A stretch of DNA of 10,738 nucleotides from Pseudomonadota bacterium (lineage in GTDB: Bacteria > Pseudomonadota > Alphaproteobacteria > Rhizobiales > Devosiaceae): contig JAEZBF010000091.1 of the NCBI GenBank assembly GCA_023427545.1, positions 1 through 10,738 of the forward strand, written 5' to 3'. The position numbers were made by a program, and so were the translations under genes. Shown one piece after another: positions 5,337 to 10,738 of the stretch (position 1 is its first letter; each line of letters begins with the position of its first letter). The notes under the pieces were generated by a model. It saw nothing but the letters and a program-made list of their open reading frames with translations. It was not told the DNA's origin and did no database searches.

Positions 5337-6380
5337 ATGAGACCCATGCTCTTTGCCGCGGCGGTGATGCTTGGCCCAGCCATTGCAGGCCCTGCCGTTG
5401 CCGGGGACATTTCCGGCGCTGGCGCAACCTTCCCCTACCCGATCTACGCCAAGTGGGCGGACACGTACAAAACAGAGACCGGCGTCGGGGTGAACTACCA
5501 GTCGATCGGCTCCGGTGGCGGCATCAAGCAGATCATCGCAGGCACGGTGACCTTCGGTGCGTCAGACCAGCCTCAGACCAAGGATCAGCTCGACAAGAAC
5601 GGGCTCATACAGTTCCCCATGGTGATCGGCGGGATCGTGCCCATCGTCAATGTCGAGGGCATCGCTGCCGGACAGCTGACCCTCGACGGGCAAGCGCTGG
5701 CCGACATCTTCCAGGGCAAGGTCACCAGGTGGGACGACACGGTGATCGCAGCGCTCAATCCGGGAGTGCCCCTGCCGGCGACCGACATTGCGGTCGTTCA
5801 CCGCTCGGATGGTTCGGGCACGACCTTCAACTTTACCTACTATCTCGCCCAGGTGAGCCAGAGCTGGGACGACGAGATCGGCGTCAATGCGTCAGTGGAG
5901 TGGCCAGTCGGCCTCGGCGCCAAGGGTAACGAAGGCGTCGCCAACACGGTTGCGCAGACGGGCAACTCCATCGGCTACGTGGAGTTCGCCTATGCGATGC
6001 AGAACAACCTCGCATACACGCGCATGACGAACGCCGACGGCTCCGTGGTTGAGCCGAAGATCGAGGCTTTTCAGGCAGCCGCCGCGCATGCCGACTGGGC
6101 TGCTGCGCCGGGCTACTACCTCATCCTGACCAATCAGCCGGGCGCGGACACCTGGCCGATCACCGCGGCGACTTTCATCCTCGTCCACAAGGAGCCATCC
6201 GATCCGGCTGCTGTCGTGGAAGCGCTGAAGTTCTTCGACTGGGCCTACGCCAACGGTGATGAGGCTGCCGTCGCGCTCGACTACATCCCTATGCCGCACT
6301 CCGTCGTCGAGATGATCCACGAGAGCTGGGAAACTGAGATCGTCTCGGGCGGTCAGCCGGTATACACCCCGGCGCATTAG
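5337..6380 (+). CDS. pstS: Periplasmic phosphate-binding protein PstS
   Basis: This is the high-affinity periplasmic phosphate receptor that delivers phosphate to the PstCAB transporter. The 347 residues begin with a Sec signal peptide (hydrophobic 4-20, likely cleavage after AVA, leaving GDISGAGATF). Ligand residues known from E. coli PstS are recognisable: Thr31-Phe32 in GAGATFPYP, Ser59 in SIGSGGGIKQ, Asp77 in FGASDQP, and Arg156 with Ser160-Gly161-Thr162 in HRSDGSGTTF. NSIGYVEFAYA (210-220) and the C-terminal ALKFFDWAY segment (296-304) are also family-typical. I chose ATG 5337 because it starts the signal peptide and has AAGGGAA 7 bases upstream; an in-frame GTG at 5286 would add 17 residues before the signal and is unlikely. 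Leading gene of the pst operon, with a candidate Pho box upstream. An imperfectly placed stem, GCCACT/AGTGGC (5264-5269, 5285-5290), lies in its leader. Confidence 0.95.
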   Translation: MRPMLFAAAVMLGPAIAGPAVAGDISGAGATFPYPIYAKWADTYKTETGVGVNYQSIGSGGGIKQIIAGTVTFGASDQPQTKDQLDKNGLIQFPMVIGGIVPIVNVEGIAAGQLTLDGQALADIFQGKVTRWDDTVIAALNPGVPLPATDIAVVHRSDGSGTTFNFTYYLAQVSQSWDDEIGVNASVEWPVGLGAKGNEGVANTVAQTGNSIGYVEFAYAMQNNLAYTRMTNADGSVVEPKIEAFQAAAAHADWAAAPGYYLILTNQPGADTWPITAATFILVHKEPSDPAAVVEALKFFDWAYANGDEAAVALDYIPMPHSVVEMIHESWETEIVSGGQPVYTPAH

Positions 6381-6395
6381 AGGGCCGCTGCATCG

Positions 6396-6422
6396 CGGTG
6401 GACGGGCCAACCCCGTCCGCCG
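6396..6422 (+). terminator. Strong GC hairpin between pstS and pstC (attenuator or mRNA stabiliser)
   Basis: CGGTGGACGGG (6396-6406) pairs with CCCGTCCGCCG (6412-6422) through 11 base pairs, one of them G-U, around a CCAAC loop. It begins 15 bases after the pstS stop and is not followed by T residues, so complete termination is unlikely. A hairpin here is the usual way in binding-protein operons to protect the upstream message and lower expression of the membrane components; that role is inferred. Confidence 0.55.
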
Positions 6423-6445
6423 GCCGCCGCGAAGGGACGAACAAC

Positions 6446-6457
6446 GTGAACCCATGA
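6446..6457 (+). other. Three-codon mini-ORF coupled to pstC
   Basis: GTG AAC CCA TGA (fMet-Asn-Pro) sits 8 bases after GAAGGGA (6431-6437), the best ribosome site in the gap, and its TGA overlaps the pstC ATG as ATGA. The same ribosome site is 16 bases from the pstC ATG, too far for efficient initiation. Re-initiation after the mini-ORF would explain pstC translation. This is inference from spacing alone. Confidence 0.25.
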
Positions 6458-7428
6458 CTGAGATCGTCGCAGGCAAGATCAACGTCGATCCCGGCGTAGC
6501 CGCCCGGGCCAGCCGCGCGCAGACCGAGGACCGGGTCTTCCTCGGCGTGACCTGGGCGTCCGCCGTCATCGTGGTGGCGCTTTTGCTCGGCGTCCTCGTG
6601 GCGCTGGTCTACGGCGCCTGGCCCGCGCTCCAGACCTTCGGGCTCGAGTTCCTCTCGACCGAGCGCTGGAACCCCGCCAAGGAGATTTATGGGGCAGCGG
6701 CACCGATTTACGGCACGCTGATGACATCCGTCATCGCCATGCTGATCGGCATTCCCATCAGCTTCGGTATCGCGATCTTCCTCACCGAGCTCTGCCCCGC
6801 GCCGCTCCGCCGCCCGATCGGCGTCGCAATCGAACTGCTCGCCGGCATCCCATCCATCATCTACGGCCTATGGGGCTTCTTCGTCCTCGCGCCCTTCCTG
6901 CAGGCGACGGTACAGCCCTTCCTCATCAGCACCGTCGGCAACGTGCCGCTGATCGGAGCGCTGTTCCAGGGCCCGCCCTACGGCGTAGGCCTCTTCACCG
7001 CCGGCATCATCCTCGCGATTATGGTCCTGCCGTTCATCACCGCGATCACGCGCGACGTTTTCCTCACCCTGCCGACACTGCTGCGCGAGAGCGCCTACGG
7101 CATGGGCATGACGACGTGGGAAGTCGTCTGGAAGATCGTCGTGCCCTACACCCGGGTCGGACTCGTGGGCGGCATCATGCTCGGCCTCGGCCGTGCGCTG
7201 GGCGAGACGATGGCGGTGACGTTCGTCATCGGCAATGCCCACAAGGTGCACGCCTCAATCCTGCAACCGGCAACGACTATCTCTGCAGCCATCGCCAACG
7301 AGTTCAACGAGGCGACAAGCGACCTCTACACGTCCAGCCTGATTGCTCTTGGGCTCATCCTCTTTCTCATCACCTTCGCCGTGCTCGGCATCGCCAAATG
7401 GCTGCTGGGTCGGGCGAAGTCGTACTAG
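6454..7428 (+). CDS. pstC: Phosphate ABC transporter permease PstC
   Basis: This is one of the two inner-membrane permease subunits that form the phosphate channel with PstA. It has 324 residues: a hydrophilic N-terminus (1-28), helix 1 (32-55), the family segment RWNPAKEIYGAAAPIYGTLM (71-90), helices near 91-111, 122-146, 181-198, 235-262 region and 295-317, and the PstC signature ELLAGIPSIIYGLWGFFVLA (127-146). The cytoplasmic EAA loop that docks on PstB is ESAYGMGMTTWEVVWKIVVP (212-231), followed by GLGRALGETMAV (243-254). In-frame ATG 6454 is the only sensible start, yet it lacks a well-spaced Shine-Dalgarno. It follows pstS by 73 bp containing a strong hairpin and precedes pstA by 9 bp. 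Confidence 0.95.
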   Translation: MTEIVAGKINVDPGVAARASRAQTEDRVFLGVTWASAVIVVALLLGVLVALVYGAWPALQTFGLEFLSTERWNPAKEIYGAAAPIYGTLMTSVIAMLIGIPISFGIAIFLTELCPAPLRRPIGVAIELLAGIPSIIYGLWGFFVLAPFLQATVQPFLISTVGNVPLIGALFQGPPYGVGLFTAGIILAIMVLPFITAITRDVFLTLPTLLRESAYGMGMTTWEVVWKIVVPYTRVGLVGGIMLGLGRALGETMAVTFVIGNAHKVHASILQPATTISAAIANEFNEATSDLYTSSLIALGLILFLITFAVLGIAKWLLGRAKSY

Positions 7429-7437
7429 GAGGCGGTG

Positions 7438-8280
7438 ATGTCGGTTTACTCCCGCCGCATGGCCATGAACCGGATTGGCCTCGCGCTCTCGATCATCTCT
7501 ACGGTTATCGGCCTGTTCTTCCTCGCCGCCATCCTCTTCACACTTGTTGTGGAAGGCGTCTCGGCGATTTCACCGCAGCTTTTCCTGGCGGACACGCCGC
7601 CGCCTCCGGGAGACGAGGGCGGCGGTTTGCGCAACGCCATCTTCGGCTCGGTTGTAATGACGGTACTCGCTGTGGTGGTCGCTACCCCGATCGGCATTCT
7701 CGCGGGTACTTACCTCTCGGAGTACGGAGCCCGTTCGAAGATCGCCGAGGCGGCCAGGTTCATCAACGACGTGCTGCTGAGCGCGCCTTCGATCATCATC
7801 GGCCTTTTCGTCTACACCACCGTGGTGCTCACGATGGGGCACTTCTCCGCCTGGGCCGGTGCGGCGGCGCTCGGGCTGATCGCCCTGCCGGTGATCAACC
7901 GGACGACACAGGACATGCTCGGACTCGTGCCGAGCGCCCTCCGCGAGGCCTCGGCGGCGCTAGGCGCGCCTCGCTGGAAGACAATGACATTCGTCGTCTA
8001 TCGCGCGGCGCGGAGCGGCATCGTCACCGGTGTTCTCCTCGCTATCGCGCGCATCAGCGGCGAAACGGCGCCGCTGCTCTTTACCGCGCTCAACAACCAG
8101 TTCTTCACTGCCGACCTCAGCCAGCCGATGGCCAACCTGCCCACTGTGATCTTCCAGTTTGCTCTCAGCCCCTATGAAGGCTGGCAGCGGCTGGCCTGGG
8201 GCGGTGCGCTGCTGGTCACCGCGACCATCCTCATCATCAATGTCGTTGCGCGGTCGATCGCCGCCAGCCGGAAGTCATAG
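7438..8280 (+). CDS. pstA: Phosphate ABC transporter permease PstA
   Basis: This is the second inner-membrane permease of the phosphate importer, pairing with PstC. The 280 residues show helix 1 (15-40), a periplasmic loop with the short TPPPPGDEGGGLRNAIFGS stretch (53-71), helices at about 72-92, 113-133, 140-155 region, 193-208 and 256-272. LSEYGARSKIAEAARFINDV (93-112) and LSAPSIIIGLFVY (114-126) are typical of PstA. The EAA loop for PstB contact is REASAALGAPRWKTMTFVVY (169-188), followed by RISGETAPLLFTA (205-217), which is diagnostic. ATG 7438 has AGGAGG five bases upstream; the adjacent GTG at 7435 is too close to that site. Nine bases separate it from the pstC stop and ten from pstB. 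Confidence 0.95.
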   Translation: MSVYSRRMAMNRIGLALSIISTVIGLFFLAAILFTLVVEGVSAISPQLFLADTPPPPGDEGGGLRNAIFGSVVMTVLAVVVATPIGILAGTYLSEYGARSKIAEAARFINDVLLSAPSIIIGLFVYTTVVLTMGHFSAWAGAAALGLIALPVINRTTQDMLGLVPSALREASAALGAPRWKTMTFVVYRAARSGIVTGVLLAIARISGETAPLLFTALNNQFFTADLSQPMANLPTVIFQFALSPYEGWQRLAWGGALLVTATILIINVVARSIAASRKS

Positions 8281-8290
8281 GGACGACGCC

Positions 8291-9127
8291 ATGAATGTGG
8301 CCGACACAACGCCCACCCACGCGCACCGCCTCGGAGCATCCGGCGCTGCTATTTCCCGGCGCGAGGAGAACCCCATCAAGGTCGAGATCAAGGACCTCCA
8401 CTTCTACTATGCCAACGGGTTTGAGGCTCTGAAGGGCATCAGTCTGCCGCTGCGCGACAAGACGGTCACGGCTTTCATCGGCCCCTCCGGCTGCGGCAAG
8501 TCCACGCTGCTGCGCGTCCTCAACCGCATCTACGACCTCTATCCCGGCCAGCGCGTCACCGGACAGGTCCTCCTCGAAGGCCACGATATCCTTGGCCGCA
8601 ACGAGGACCTGAACCTCCTCCGCTCCAAGGTCGGCATGGTGTTCCAGAAGCCCACGCCGTTCCCGATGTCGATCTACGACAACGTTGCCTACGGCATCAG
8701 GCTCTACGAGAAGCCCTCCAGATCCGAGATGGATGGCCGCGTGGAAGCGGCTCTGCGCCGCGCCGCGCTCTGGGACGAGGTCAAGGACAAGCTGAACCAG
8801 AGCGGGCTTGGCCTGTCCGGCGGCCAGCAGCAGCGGCTCTGCATCGCACGCGCCGTAGCAGTCCGTCCCGAGGTCCTGTTGCTCGACGAGCCCGCCTCTG
8901 CGCTCGATCCGATCTCGACGGCGAAGATCGAGGCCCTGATCGAAGAGCTGAGCGAGGAGTTCTGCATCGCGATCGTCACGCACAACATGCAGCAGGCCGC
9001 GCGGGCATCGCAGTACACCGCCTTCATGTATCTTGGTTCGCTGATCGAGTTCGACCGCACCGAGCAGATCTTCACCGCGCCCGCCCAGCAGCGGACGCTG
9101 GACTACGTTACCGGCCGCTTCGGCTGA
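8291..9127 (+). CDS. pstB: Phosphate ABC transporter ATP-binding protein PstB
   Basis: This peripheral ATPase powers phosphate import through PstCA and takes part with PhoU in signalling to PhoR. The 278 residues contain all ABC motifs: Walker A GPSGCGKST (64-72), Q-loop VFQKPTPFPMSIYDNVAYG (117-135, a PstB hallmark), signature LSGGQQQRLCIARA (175-188), Walker B VLLLDEP (195-201, catalytic Glu200), D-loop SALDP (203-207) and H-loop His231 in VTHNMQQAAR. DEPASALDP replaces the more usual DEPCSALDP. About 28 extra residues precede the domain core (IKVEIKDLHFYY). ATG 8291 is preceded by AGGGACG that overlaps the pstA stop. PhoU follows after 26 bp. Confidence 0.96.
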   Translation: MNVADTTPTHAHRLGASGAAISRREENPIKVEIKDLHFYYANGFEALKGISLPLRDKTVTAFIGPSGCGKSTLLRVLNRIYDLYPGQRVTGQVLLEGHDILGRNEDLNLLRSKVGMVFQKPTPFPMSIYDNVAYGIRLYEKPSRSEMDGRVEAALRRAALWDEVKDKLNQSGLGLSGGQQQRLCIARAVAVRPEVLLLDEPASALDPISTAKIEALIEELSEEFCIAIVTHNMQQAARASQYTAFMYLGSLIEFDRTEQIFTAPAQQRTLDYVTGRFG

Positions 9128-9153
9128 GCGGCGCCGCGCCAAGGAGACGAGAG

Positions 9154-9849
9154 ATGCCGACGTCCCACATCGTCACCTCCTACGAGGAGGAACTGACCGA
9201 GCTCATGCTGACCATCTCCCAGATGGGCGGCATGGTGGAGCAGGCGATCACCGAGGCCGCGACCGCCCTGCTCAAGCTCGACAAGGAGGAGGCCCGGCGC
9301 ATCCGCCTTGCAGACCGCGAGATCGACGGGATGCAGCGCCGGATCGATGACCTCGCGGTCTCGATGATCGCCCGGCGGCAGCCGATGGCTTCGGACCTCA
9401 GGATGATCATCACGTCGATCCAAGTCGCCAGCGACCTCGAGCGCACCGGCGACATGGCCAAGCAGCTCTGCAAGCGCACGCAGCAGATCGAGCAGCTGAG
9501 CCTCGCGCCAAAATTCTATAACGGGGTCAAGCACATGACCGACCTCGTGGCGCAGCAGATCAAGTCGGCGCTCGATGCCTACGCGACGCGCGACGCCGAG
9601 GCTTCGGTCGAGGTCTGCAAGCGCGATAACGAGGTCGATGCGCTCCATACATCGCTGTTCCGGGAGCTCCTCACCTACATGATGGAGGATCCGCGCAACA
9701 TCACGCAGTGCACGCATTTCCTCTTCTGCACCAAGAGCCTGGAGAGGATCGGCGATCACGCGACCAACATCGCCGAAGCCGCCTACTACCTTGCAACCGG
9801 CCGGCACTTGTCGGCGCATGCCGACGAACTGGCGGCGCAGGCGATCTAG
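9154..9849 (+). CDS. phoU: Phosphate-specific transport system accessory protein PhoU
   Basis: This cytoplasmic, all-helical protein is the negative modulator of Pho signalling, thought to bridge PstB and PhoR so that PhoR stays in phosphatase mode when phosphate is abundant. The 231 residues contain two repeats of the PhoU three-helix domain, each with its metal-binding signature: DLERTGDMAKQ (94-104) and ERIGDHATNIAE (197-208). YEEELTELMLTISQMGGMVE (10-29) is the usual N-terminal helix. Length matches the family (about 220-240). ATG 9154 has AAGGAGA 6 bases upstream. It lies between pstB (26 bp) and phoB (16 bp), clearly within the operon. Loss of phoU in other bacteria leads to excess phosphate and polyphosphate, which gives the neighbouring ppk2 a functional link. 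Confidence 0.96.
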   Translation: MPTSHIVTSYEEELTELMLTISQMGGMVEQAITEAATALLKLDKEEARRIRLADREIDGMQRRIDDLAVSMIARRQPMASDLRMIITSIQVASDLERTGDMAKQLCKRTQQIEQLSLAPKFYNGVKHMTDLVAQQIKSALDAYATRDAEASVEVCKRDNEVDALHTSLFRELLTYMMEDPRNITQCTHFLFCTKSLERIGDHATNIAEAAYYLATGRHLSAHADELAAQAI

Positions 9850-9865
9850 CACAGAGGCGGACTCC

Positions 9866-10564
9866 GTGCCGACCACGATCCTGATCGTCGAGGATGAAAC
9901 AGACGTCGCCGAGCTGCTGCGTTACAACCTCAAGGCGGAGGGCTACCGCGTCCTCGACGCCGCGACGGGCGACGAAGCTGTCGAACGCATCCGCGAAACG
10001 ATCCCAGACCTGATCCTGCTCGACTGGATGCTGCCCGGGCTCTCCGGCATCGAGCTCTGCCGCCGCTGGCGCGCGCGGGAGGAAACCGCGCGGGTGCCGA
10101 TCATCATGATCACCGCCCGCGGTGAGGAGGAGGAACGGGTGCGCGGCCTCGCGACCGGAGCCGACGATTACGTCGTCAAGCCGTTCTCGGTCCCCGAGCT
10201 TCAGGCCCGCATCGCCGCGTTGCTTCGCCGCTCCAACCCGCAGCTCGTCACCGCATTGCTCAAGGCGGGCGACCTCGAACTGGACCGCAACGCCCATCGC
10301 GTGCGCCGCGCTGGCCGCGAGGTCCATCTCGGGCCGACCGAGTATCGCCTGCTCGAGTATCTGATGCGCCACCCTGGCCGCGTCTACTCCCGCGAGCAGC
10401 TGCTCGATGGCGTCTGGGGCAACGACGTCTATGTCGACGAACGTACCGTCGATGTGCACGTTGGCCGCCTGCGCAAGGCGATCATCCGCGGCCGCGAAGC
10501 CGATCCGATCCGAACGGTGCGCGGCGCCGGCTACGCCTTCGACGAGCGCTTCGCAAGAAGCTGA
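9866..10564 (+). CDS. phoB: Phosphate regulon response regulator PhoB
   Basis: This OmpR-type response regulator, phosphorylated by PhoR, activates pst and other phosphate-starvation genes by binding Pho boxes. The 232 residues comprise a receiver domain (about 3-120) with acidic pocket Glu9-Asp10, phospho-accepting Asp53 in LLDWMLPG, Thr83 in MITARG and Lys105 in VVKPF, all at the same numbers as in E. coli PhoB, and a winged-helix DNA-binding domain (about 135-230) with GPTEYRLLEYLMRHPGRVYS, the recognition helix DERTVDVHVGRLRKAI and RTVRGAGYAF. GTG 9866 is chosen because the domain begins at once (PTTILIVEDE) and AGAGGCGG lies 5 bases upstream; the frame is open further back but overlaps phoU. 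Last gene of the operon, convergent with the GcrA-like fragment. Confidence 0.95.
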   Translation: MPTTILIVEDETDVAELLRYNLKAEGYRVLDAATGDEAVERIRETIPDLILLDWMLPGLSGIELCRRWRAREETARVPIIMITARGEEEERVRGLATGADDYVVKPFSVPELQARIAALLRRSNPQLVTALLKAGDLELDRNAHRVRRAGREVHLGPTEYRLLEYLMRHPGRVYSREQLLDGVWGNDVYVDERTVDVHVGRLRKAIIRGREADPIRTVRGAGYAFDERFARS

Positions 10565-10634
10565 CAGAAGCGTCAGGTCTACGCGGCGAGCAGGAAAATC
10601 ATCATGAGTCGCAGCAATCTCGAAGTCGGCTGAT

Positions 10635-10738
10635 CTACCGCCGCTTCTTTTCGATCTGGTGGTAGGCCCTGCGGGAGTGGAAATCGCAGTACGGCTTACC
10701 TTCTTCGGAGTGGTTGCCGCAGAAGTAGAACTCGGGGG
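10635..10738 (-). CDS. gcrA: GcrA-family cell cycle regulator, C-terminal fragment
   Basis: Only the last 33 residues plus the TAG stop are inside the window; the start lies beyond the right edge. The readable segment contains EFYFCGNHSEEGKPYC (from the second residue) and DFHSRRAYHQ before a basic tail. The FxFCGxxxxxGxPYCxxHxxxAY pattern with its Cys, Cys and His is the conserved C-terminus of GcrA proteins, which in Caulobacter bind sigma70 and activate promoters carrying CcrM-methylated GANTC sites. It is convergent with phoB across 70 bp. Whether it is the main GcrA or a paralogue cannot be judged from this short piece. Confidence 0.7.
   Translation of the reverse strand, partial: PEFYFCGNHSEEGKPYCDFHSRRAYHQIEKKRR

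Noticed and set aside
8237..9142. 301-residue minus-strand open frame opposite pstB
   Set aside because: PstB on the plus strand has every ABC motif; the reverse frame is an antisense shadow. The same holds for the minus-strand frames opposite phoU and phoB.
10561..10576. CTGAC-N6-GTCAG inverted repeat at the phoB stop as a terminator
   Set aside because: The 5-bp stem is short, overlaps the stop codon and has no T run on the plus strand; only CTTCTT follows on the minus strand. Too weak to call.
10604..10633. Nine-codon ATG reading frame after phoB with AGGA 8 bases upstream
   Set aside because: Frames this short occur by chance and nothing else supports it.
1..10738. Mobile elements, CRISPR arrays, tRNA or rRNA genes, phage defence systems
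   Set aside because: No terminal repeats, transposase or integrase motifs, regular spaced repeats, tRNA-like folds or defence gene families were seen; coding style is uniform throughout.

Overview
The window is GC-rich, densely coded DNA from what looks like an alphaproteobacterium. The best taxonomic marker is the right edge, where the last 33 residues of a GcrA-family cell-cycle regulator (a family essentially confined to Alphaproteobacteria) are read on the minus strand. The complete phoR-pstSCAB-phoU-phoB cluster with class I PPK2 next to it, and an SdpR/SdpI-type pair, fit this. I cannot name a genus from the sequence alone.

Layout. The left third is all on the minus strand, read right to left: a class I polyphosphate kinase 2 (3111-3965); a two-gene unit of a small ArsR-type repressor and an SdpI/DUF1648 membrane protein overlapping by ATGA (2120-3030); then an N-formylglutamate amidohydrolase-family enzyme overlapping an ethanolamine-type APC permease by 8 bp (1-1986, permease cut by the window edge). 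From 4051 to 10564 everything is on the plus strand: a PhoR-like histidine kinase without visible membrane segments, then pstS, pstC, pstA, pstB, phoU and phoB. After phoB, 70 bp separate it from the convergent GcrA-like fragment. No tRNA, rRNA, IS element, CRISPR or other mobile signature was seen, and no gene-free stretch exceeds 160 bp.

How it works together. PstS captures phosphate in the periplasm, PstC/PstA form the channel, PstB hydrolyses ATP, PhoU links transporter state to the kinase, and PhoR/PhoB set transcription of the regulon. The divergent PPK2 interconverts phosphate stored as polyphosphate with nucleotides, so the 3.1-10.6 kb part is a phosphate acquisition and storage locus. 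A candidate Pho box plus -10 precedes pstS, and a strong GC hairpin sits between pstS and pstC, which fits higher expression of the binding protein than of the membrane parts. The left-hand operons are separate small units, each with its own TTGACA-type promoter and an inverted repeat nearby.

Most of this is a conventional locus. The points that deserve attention are regulatory: a palindrome over the repressor promoter centred on a GANTC methylation site, a ribosome-site hairpin in the same leader, an inverted repeat around the pstS -10, a three-codon mini-ORF coupled to pstC, and the apparently soluble PhoR.
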